This document shows, in pieces, positions 1-6,036 of a stretch of 6,036 bases of DNA. The stretch is from an uncultured Acidimicrobiaceae bacterium. GTDB lineage: Bacteria; Actinomycetota; Acidimicrobiia; Acidimicrobiales; MedAcidi-G1. Each line of letters opens with the position of its first letter. The stretch's first letter is position 1. The position numbers and the translations under genes were made by a program. Below the pieces are notes generated by a model, which was not told the DNA's origin, searched no databases, and saw only the letters and a program-made list of their open reading frames with translations. The stretch is taken from the NCBI GenBank assembly GCA_913054115.1, contig CAJXIS010000147.1, positions 1 through 6,036 of the forward strand, given 5' to 3'.

Positions 1-535
1 CCTCGGGGATCGACACGCCGAGACGCCTGGCCACCTGCGAGAGCGCCCGATTGTGGTCGAGGCGGGTCATGGCGGTGAACCGCTCGTTCGGCACGTCCGG
101 GGCGCTGTGCATGGCGATCAGCGAGTTGGTGTTGGCAGGGTTGCCGACCACCAGCACGCGCAGGTCGTCGGCAGCGTGGTCGTTGAGCGCCCGGCCCTGC
201 ACCGTGAAGATGGCACCGTTGGCCTCGAGCAGGTCCTTGCGCTCCATGCCCTTGCTCCGGGGCCGTGAGCCGACCAGCAGGGCCACGCCGGTGCCCTCGA
301 ACGCCACGTTCGGATCGTCGCTGAGCACCATCGAGTCAACCAGCGGGAAGGCACAGTCGTCGATCTCCATGGCGACACCCTCGAGGGCGCCCATGGCGGG
401 AGGAATCTCGAGCAGTTGCAGGACCACGGGCTGGTCAGGGCCCAGCAGTTGGCCGCTGGCGACGCGGAAGACGAGGCTGTAGCCGATCTGACCGGCAGCG
501 CCGGTGACGGTGACTCGAACAGGGGTGGGGCTCAC
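1..535 (-). CDS. mdh: Malate dehydrogenase, N-terminal half (cut by window edge)
   Basis: NAD-dependent malate dehydrogenase, the TCA-cycle enzyme that interconverts malate and oxaloacetate in the cytoplasm. About 178 residues are visible of a usual length near 325-330. Seen directly: the Rossmann glycine motif GAAGQIG at residues 12-18, LLEI at 41-44, the active-site loop RPRSKGMER at 91-99 with candidate substrate-binding Arg93 and Arg99, GNPANTN at 131-137, and TRLDHNRA at 157-164 with the family's catalytic-pair Asp160 and substrate-binding Arg163. The catalytic His lies beyond the window. The N-terminus resembles the actinobacterial/mycobacterial type from memory. The GTG start at 535 is chosen because AGGAG sits 5 bases upstream and the glycine motif falls at the usual distance from the N-terminus. 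The frame stays open further upstream, but nothing there looks conserved. It lies 128 bases after the ABC gene, so it may be read through from that operon or have its own promoter. Confidence 0.96.
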   Translation of the reverse strand, partial: MSPTPVRVTVTGAAGQIGYSLVFRVASGQLLGPDQPVVLQLLEIPPAMGALEGVAMEIDDCAFPLVDSMVLSDDPNVAFEGTGVALLVGSRPRSKGMERKDLLEANGAIFTVQGRALNDHAADDLRVLVVGNPANTNSLIAMHSAPDVPNERFTAMTRLDHNRALSQVARRLGVSIPE

Positions 536-540
536 GTGGG

Positions 541-545
541 CTCCT
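541..545 (-). promoter_or_regulatory. Ribosome binding site of mdh
   Basis: AGGAG on the minus strand ends 5 bases before the GTG at 535. It is a strong Shine-Dalgarno match and decides the mdh start, because the frame is open upstream and contains other possible initiation codons such as a TTG at 571-569. Confidence 0.75.
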
Positions 546-600
546 GGCGCTTGGACACGGGGACCCGCCAAGGCTACCGACGGGCCCGGCGACGATCCCA

Positions 601-651
601 GTCAGCAGCCGGTGACATCCGTCCCCTCCGGCGACCCCGGTCGGCAGCCGG
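601..651. repeat. Pair of 12-base direct repeats upstream of mdh
   Basis: GTCAGCAGCCGG at 601-612 and GTCGGCAGCCGG at 640-651 match at 11 of 12 positions, with start points 39 bases apart. They could be binding sites for a regulator of mdh, since they lie about 65-115 bases upstream of its start. In a spacer this GC-rich they could also be chance. There is no independent evidence of function. Confidence 0.3.
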
Positions 652-652
652 G
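636..652 (-). terminator. Weak hairpin after the ABC operon, possible terminator
   Basis: CCCGG at 636-640 pairs with CCGGG at 648-652 around a 7-base loop, starting 11 bases after the stop codon of the upstream ABC gene. The stem is short and no U-tract follows, so it is not a classical intrinsic terminator. GC-rich actinobacteria often lack U-tracts, which keeps the idea open but weak. Confidence 0.2.
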
Positions 653-663
653 AACCACCCCCC

Positions 664-2529
664 TCACTGTTCGCGGGTACTCCCCAACCATGACTCGTGG
701 AGGCCCGAGTAGACGCCGCCGGCGGCAACCAGGTCGGCGTGCCGACCACGTTCGACGACGTGACCGGCGTCGAAGACCAGGATCAGGTCGGCCCGTTCGG
801 CCGTCGAGAGCCGGTGGGCGACGCTGATCGTGGTGCGGCCCTCGGAGAGCCTCGCCAACGCCTGCTCCAGCGCCTGTTCGGTCTCGGGATCGACCGCCGA
901 CGTGGCCTCGTCGAGGATGAGCAGGCCCGGGTCGGCCAGTTGCGCACGGGCGAGGGCCACCAACTGCCGTTCGCCCACCGACAGCGACTCGCCCCGTTCA
1001 CCGACCGGCGTGTCGATCCCGGCGGGCAGCGACGCCACCCAGGTACCGAGCCCGAGCGCAGCGATGGCATCCGCGGCATCCGCCGCCGTGGCACCGGGCC
1101 GACCGAAGCGGATGTTCTCACCAACCGTGGTGTCGAACAGGAAGCCGTCCTGGGGCACCATGCGCACCGCCGCCCGACGTTCGTCGGGGTCCACCTCACG
1201 CAGGTCGATGTCGCCGACGAGCACCCGTCCCAACGTCGGGTCGGCCAGGCGGGCGACCAACTTGACGAACGTCGTCTTGCCCGACCCGGTCTCGCCCACC
1301 ACGGCGACCGATGCGCCGGACGGGATGTCGATGTCGAGACCACGCAGAACGAGGTCGCCCTCGCGGTAACGGAACTCGAGGCCCTCGGCACGCACCCCCA
1401 GCGAACCCTCCGGCAGCCGGAGCCCCACGTCGGGCTCCACGACATCCGGCTCGGTGTCGAGCACGTCGAGGATCTTCCACCAGCCGGCCAACGCCGTCTG
1501 CGTCTGGTCGAGCACCTCGCCCAACTGGGTGATCGGCGCCACGAACAGGTTGGCGAGGAACATGAACGCAACCAGCTCGCCGGCACTCACGCCCCAGGCG
1601 TCGCCCCACCACACCCCGGAGGCGATCACCGCCGCGATGGCGGCCATTCCGACGACGTCGGTGAACGGCAGGACGAGGGCGAAGTACCGCATGGCGCGCA
1701 GTTGCTGCCGGTACTGCTGGTCGACGGCCTCGTGCAGGTCGGCACGACTCGCCTCACGCTGCCCGTAGGCCCGGATGACCCCCATGCCGAGCACCGTCTC
1801 GGACACCCGTGCCAACGTCTCGGAGACCCGGGTCCGCAACCGGTCGTACGCACGGAGTTGGCCCCGTTGGACGCTCCGCAGGACCGGCAGCAGCGGCAGG
1901 TGGACCAGCAGCGTCACGAGGGCCAGCTGCCACGAGAACACCAGCATGATCACCAGCACCGCGACGATCTGGACGGCGCTGATGATCCAGGCGACCGCCC
2001 CCCACTGGGCGAACTTGTTGAGCGCCTCGACGTCGCTGGTGACACGCGCCGTGAGCACACCCTTCCGGGAGGCGGTGTGCTCGGCGAGGCTCAACCGGTG
2101 GAGGTGCGCGAATGTCCGGACGCGCAGGCCGTAGAGCACATTCTCAGCGGTCTTCGTCAGGCGCAGGTAGGTGATCCGTTCGAGCGAGATGCCCACCAGG
2201 ATGAGACCCGCCGCCACACCGGTGAGTGCGAACACGATGCCCATCTGGACATCACCGTCGAGTACCCCGCGGTCGAGGACCATCTTGATCGTGAGCGGGA
2301 CCAGCAGCTTCCCTGCCGCCACCGCCAGCGCCATCGCCGCCGTCAACAGCAGTCCGGAGCGAAGTTCCGGTGACGCAGCCAACCCGCGTCGGAGCACGGC
2401 CAACGACCCGGCGCCCTCGATCCCGTCGAGCGACCGGACATCGTGGTCCTCCCACGGACCGACCACGTCGCCGCCCTCGATCGCCTCGACGGCGGCCCCG
2501 GTGTCCTCCCCGGGGACGAGCGTGCTCAT
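664..2529 (-). CDS. ABC exporter half-transporter, subunit with consensus Walker B and degenerate signature
   Basis: 621-residue half-transporter of the MsbA/BmrCD-like type: an inner-membrane exporter domain fused to an ATPase domain. An acidic extension (residues 1-40, ten Asp/Glu and one Arg) precedes six predicted membrane segments at roughly 57-80, 97-119, 177-198, 200-217, 283-306 and 318-335. The ATPase domain has an A-loop Tyr388, Walker A GETGSGKT (412-419), Q-loop Gln460, signature LSVGE (516-520, not LSGGQ), Walker B LLILDE with catalytic Glu541, D-loop Asp547 and switch His572. It can hydrolyse ATP at its own Walker site, but its signature is altered. The ATG at 2529 overlaps the stop of the upstream ABC gene by 4 bases (ATGA) and has a purine-rich GAGGGGG 7 bases before it. 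Co-translation with that gene points to a heterodimer. The substrate (lipid, drug or peptide) is unknown, and residue motifs do not decide it. Confidence 0.95.
   Translation of the reverse strand: MSTLVPGEDTGAAVEAIEGGDVVGPWEDHDVRSLDGIEGAGSLAVLRRGLAASPELRSGLLLTAAMALAVAAGKLLVPLTIKMVLDRGVLDGDVQMGIVFALTGVAAGLILVGISLERITYLRLTKTAENVLYGLRVRTFAHLHRLSLAEHTASRKGVLTARVTSDVEALNKFAQWGAVAWIISAVQIVAVLVIMLVFSWQLALVTLLVHLPLLPVLRSVQRGQLRAYDRLRTRVSETLARVSETVLGMGVIRAYGQREASRADLHEAVDQQYRQQLRAMRYFALVLPFTDVVGMAAIAAVIASGVWWGDAWGVSAGELVAFMFLANLFVAPITQLGEVLDQTQTALAGWWKILDVLDTEPDVVEPDVGLRLPEGSLGVRAEGLEFRYREGDLVLRGLDIDIPSGASVAVVGETGSGKTTFVKLVARLADPTLGRVLVGDIDLREVDPDERRAAVRMVPQDGFLFDTTVGENIRFGRPGATAADAADAIAALGLGTWVASLPAGIDTPVGERGESLSVGERQLVALARAQLADPGLLILDEATSAVDPETEQALEQALARLSEGRTTISVAHRLSTAERADLILVFDAGHVVERGRHADLVAAGGVYSGLHESWLGSTREQ
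2526..2529 (-). other. ATGA stop-start overlap joining the two ABC genes
   Basis: On the minus strand the TGA of the upstream ABC gene (2528-2526) shares bases with the ATG of the downstream one (2529-2527). This arrangement usually means translational coupling, and it fits production of the two half-transporters in equal amounts. Confidence 0.9.
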
Positions 2530-4293
2530 CGGGTCGCCCCCTCATAGGCCCGCACCAGGGCGGCATAGGAGGGCACGGACAGCAGCTCGTGGTGGGGGCC
2601 CTCGGCGACGATCCGGCCCTCCTCGAGGAACAGGACACGGTCGGCCAGTCGGATCGTGGCCAGCCGATGGGCGACCACGAGCAGCGTGTGCCCGCCCTCG
2701 ACCCGGAGGTTGTGCAGGATCGCCGCCTCGACCACCGGATCGACGGCGGATGTGGCGTCGTCGAGCAGGAGCACCCGGGGTTGCCGCAGGAGCGCTCGGG
2801 CAAGGGCGAGGCGCTGTCGCTGGCCACCGGACAGCGTGACGCCCCGCTCGCCGATCACGGTCTCGAGTCCGATCGGGAGCGCCGCGACGAACTCGTCGGC
2901 GGCCACGAGCCGCAGCACCCTGTCGAGTTCTGCGTCAGGGACCTCCCGGTCGAGGACCAGGTTGCTCCGGACGGTCTCTGCGAACAGGTAGGTCTCCTGG
3001 AAGACCGGTGCCACCACGTCGGGGATGCCGTCGGCACCGAGTTCGGCGACGTCGACGCCCCCCAGCGTGATCCGCCCGCCGGTCACCGGCATGAGGCCGG
3101 CGACGAGGTCGAAGAGCGTGCTCTTGCCCGAACCAGTGGCCCCGACCAGGGCGACCGATTCACCGGCACCCACCCGTGCGGTCAGGCCGTCGAGCACCGG
3201 GGGGCCGGCGTCGAACGCGAACGAGACGTCATCGAACACGACCTCCACGGAGGCCGGGACGGGCGGCGGATCGGCCGGGCGGACCTCGATGTCGACCGAG
3301 AGGACACCGTCCAGGCGATCCATCGACACCACCGAGCGGGGCATCTCCTGGAACAGGAAGCCCAGGATCTCCATCGGGATCGCCAGCATGTTGAACAGGG
3401 CCATCGACCGGACCACGTCGCCCACCGAGACGGAGCCCTGACCGACCAGCCAGGTGCCGAGGAGGAGCACGACCAGAATGCCGAGGTTCGGCAGGGCGTA
3501 GACGAACGGCAGGTACACCGCCCGCAACCGGCCGATCTCGACCCGCTCGACGCGCAGGATGTGGGCGGCCTCGGCCAGGCGCTCGACCTCGGCGTCCTCC
3601 CGGCCGAGCGTCTTCACCACGAGGACGCCGTCGAGGCTCTCGTGGGCGATCCCCGACACCAGACCCACCGCCGCCTGGGCTCGTGCCGCAGGCGCCTCGA
3701 CCGACCGGGTGTAGCGCTGGTTGAGCACCGCCAGCACCGGGAACAGGACCAGCGCCACGAGTGCGAAGAGCGGGTGCACCACCAGCAGGCTCACCAGCGA
3801 CACCACCACGAGTGCCACCACGGACATCGAATACGCCAGTGGCATCAGCATCGACGCAGCCGTCTCGACGTCGGCGTCGGCATGCGCCAGGAGCTGCCCG
3901 GCGGGACGGGAGTGGTAGAACGACAATGGGGCGTCGAGGTACTGGTCGAGGATGGCGAGGCGCCAGGTGCGTTGGGTACGCGCCACGGCGGTGAAGTTGA
4001 AGAACCGGCGCACCATCATCGAGACACCCCGCACGACGCCGACGGCGGCGATGACGGCCGCACCGGCGAGCGCCGTCCCACGGTCGACGCCCCCGCCGTC
4101 GAGGCCCGGAAGGATCAGCTCGTCGGTGACGCGCCCCAGCACGACCGTGTAGCCGACGACGGCCACGGCGAAGATGTTGGCCCCGGCGATGCCGAGGAAG
4201 TGCGGGAGGGGGTGGGCGCGGAAGGACCGCAGAACGAGCCGGCCGCCACGCCGGAAGATGCCGTCGGTTCGGGCCGGTGTCGACCCGGTGCCG

Positions 4294-4307
<14 letters not shown>
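2526..4307 (-). CDS. ABC exporter half-transporter, subunit with degenerate Walker B and canonical signature
   Basis: 593-residue inner-membrane half-transporter, first of the pair. Membrane segments are predicted near 36-58, 77-98, 153-177, 180-196, 265-290 and 302-320. The ATPase domain has Walker A GATGSGKS (389-396), Q-loop Gln437, a canonical signature LSGGQ (492-496), Walker B VLLLDD with Asp517 where catalytic Glu is normal, D-loop Asp523 and His547. The A-loop position holds Phe (FAF, 363-365) rather than Tyr. It is therefore expected to be hydrolysis-poor at its own site while supplying the good signature to its partner. The start is TTG at 4307. The frame is closed by a TGA at 4337-4335, no ATG or GTG lies between, and the next Met is residue 97, past the first membrane segment. 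The start lies 14 bases inside icd with only a weak AGG ahead of it, so reinitiation after icd is likely. The substrate is unknown. Confidence 0.95.
2537..2543 (-). promoter_or_regulatory. Ribosome binding site of the second ABC gene
   Basis: GAGGGGG on the minus strand ends 7 bases before the ATG at 2529, inside the last codons of the upstream ABC gene. It supports this start and allows some independent initiation as well as coupling. Confidence 0.55.
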
Positions 4308-5490
<1,183 letters not shown>

Positions 5491-5497
5491 GGGAGCG

Positions 5498-5503
5498 ACC
5501 CTA
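5498..5503 (-). promoter_or_regulatory. Candidate -10 element for icd, possibly leaderless
   Basis: TAGGGT on the minus strand fits the actinobacterial TAnnnT -10 pattern and ends 7 bases before the icd ATG. A transcript from it would begin at or next to the start codon. No convincing -35 box is seen 16-19 bases upstream. The same bases also supply AGGG, a possible weak ribosome site, so the two readings compete. Confidence 0.25.
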
Positions 5504-5535
5504 TCCAGAGGGAAACGACTGCGACGAGTCCCGCC

Positions 5536-6036
5536 TCAGGCCCCGGCCGTCACGGCACCGATCCCGAGGGCATCGAGGACACCTTCGACCGCCTCGGGCA
5601 CATTGAGGGTGTACAGGTGGATCCCCGGAGCTCCGAGGTCGAGGAGCTCCTGGACGAGACCGGCCGCCGAATCGATGGCGATCCGCAGGCGCTCGTCACC
5701 ATCGACCTCCTCCAGCCGCTGCCAGAGTCGGGACGGCGTGTCGGTGCCGTTCATGTCGGCGAAGCGCTTGACCGACGCCGGGTTCGTGACCGGGATGACC
5801 CCCGCCACCACCGGTGTCTCACAGCCGAGGTCGGCCAACTCGTCGGCCATGCGCCGGTAGTGGTCGGCGTCGAAGAAGAACTGCGTGATACCGAAGTCGG
5901 CCTGCTTCAGCTTCTCGGCGAGGCGTCGACGGTCGGTGGCCCGGTCCGGTGAACGTGGATGCACTTGGGAAACGCCGCAACGCCCACCCCGAAGTCGGTC
6001 TCGTCCCGGACCTAATCGATCAGGTCCATGGCGTAC
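5536..6036 (-). CDS. metF: Methylenetetrahydrofolate reductase, C-terminal part, disrupted near window edge
   Basis: FAD enzyme family that reduces 5,10-methylene-THF to 5-methyl-THF for methionine synthesis in the cytoplasm. Only the C-terminal part of the barrel is in the window. Seen directly: VAAFP, then HPRSPDRATD, ADFGITQFFFD (its Gln matches a folate-contacting Gln in E. coli MetF), GVIPVTN, RFADMNG and the late-barrel motif HLYTLN, ending in TGA at 5538-5536. The stretch 5964-5536 is open (143 codons from a GTG), but that GTG is not a true start, because homologous sequence continues upstream in another frame. Between VAAFP and VHPRSP one base is missing (5967-5964), and a TAG at 6014-6012 interrupts the DLIDxVRDETDFGVG region. 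Apart from these two lesions the translation looks normal. It could be a real pseudogene or sequence error at a contig end. The icd gene follows 45 bases later. Confidence 0.88.
   Translation of the reverse strand, partial: VRHGPDRLGPGRDRLRGGRCGVSQVHPRSPDRATDRRRLAEKLKQADFGITQFFFDADHYRRMADELADLGCETPVVAGVIPVTNPASVKRFADMNGTDTPSRLWQRLEEVDGDERLRIAIDSAAGLVQELLDLGAPGIHLYTLNVPEAVEGVLDALGIGAVTAGA
5964..6014 (-). other. Stop codon and one-base deletion inside metF
   Basis: In the minus-strand frame beginning with TAC at 6035, the peptide reads YAMDLID, stop, VRDETDFGVGVAAFP, then loses similarity. Reading resumes as VHPRSPDRATD one frame over, starting at 5964. The junction is CCC-AA-GTG where homologues have Pro-Glu-Val, consistent with loss of a single base (for example the G of GAA). 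The TAG sits where Leu is usual, one substitution from TTG. Confidence 0.8.

Larger units (their letters stand above)
536..663. other. Intergenic spacer between the ABC exporter pair and mdh
   Basis: These 128 bases are the longest non-coding stretch in the window. They contain the mdh ribosome binding site, a 12-base direct repeat (601-612 and 640-651, one mismatch) and a short GC hairpin just after the ABC stop codon. A TAGCCT at 576-571 (minus strand) fits a TAnnnT -10 element, but the region 17 bases upstream (GGGATC) does not look like a -35 box, so no promoter is called. No tRNA or other RNA gene is apparent. Confidence 0.6.

Noticed and set aside
571..605. Sigma-70-like promoter for mdh (CTGACT with TAGCCT)
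   Set aside because: The gap between the two hexamers is 23 bases, too long for a normal promoter, and no better -35 box lies at 16-19 bases.
435..749. Minus-strand open frame of about 104 codons across the ABC-mdh spacer
   Set aside because: It overlaps the end of the ABC gene and the start of mdh in another frame, has a biased Arg/Pro/Ser-rich composition, and shows no domain.
5536..5964. A stand-alone 143-residue gene starting at GTG 5964
   Set aside because: Homology to MTHFR continues upstream of this GTG in a shifted frame, so the GTG is an internal Val codon of metF rather than a start.

Overview
The window is GC-rich (very high G/C at third codon positions), and every gene I can support is on the minus strand. 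The malate dehydrogenase N-terminus resembles, from memory, the actinobacterial/mycobacterial type. Together with the GC bias and a possible leaderless-type promoter, this suggests an actinobacterium, perhaps an Acidimicrobiia-like or uncultured lineage. The phylum call is moderate in confidence and the class call is weak.

In the direction of transcription (right to left) the layout is as follows. (1) 6036-5536 holds the C-terminal part of metF (methylenetetrahydrofolate reductase). It is open from 5964 down, but it carries an in-frame stop and a one-base frameshift in the last 75 bases of the window. (2) After a 45-base gap, 5490-4294 holds a complete icd (NADP-type isocitrate dehydrogenase). 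(3) 4307-2526 is an ABC exporter half-transporter whose TTG start lies inside the end of icd. (4) 2529-664 is a second ABC half-transporter, joined to the first by a 4-base ATGA overlap. (5) 663-536 is a 128-base spacer with a near-perfect 12-base direct repeat and a weak GC hairpin. (6) 535-1 is the N-terminal half of mdh (malate dehydrogenase), cut by the window edge.

Functionally, two central-carbon enzymes (icd and mdh) flank a heterodimeric ABC exporter, with a one-carbon metabolism gene upstream. icd and the two ABC genes overlap end to end, so they very probably share a transcript and are translationally coupled. The two ABC subunits show complementary degeneration. The first has Asp in place of the catalytic Walker B Glu, and the second has an altered signature motif (LSVGE). 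This is the pattern of an exporter with one consensus and one degenerate ATP site. The substrate cannot be read from the sequence.

I found no CRISPR array, tRNA, rRNA, transposon, phage gene or novel defence system. The points worth a second look are the icd/ABC coupling, the asymmetric ATP sites and the lesions at the metF edge.
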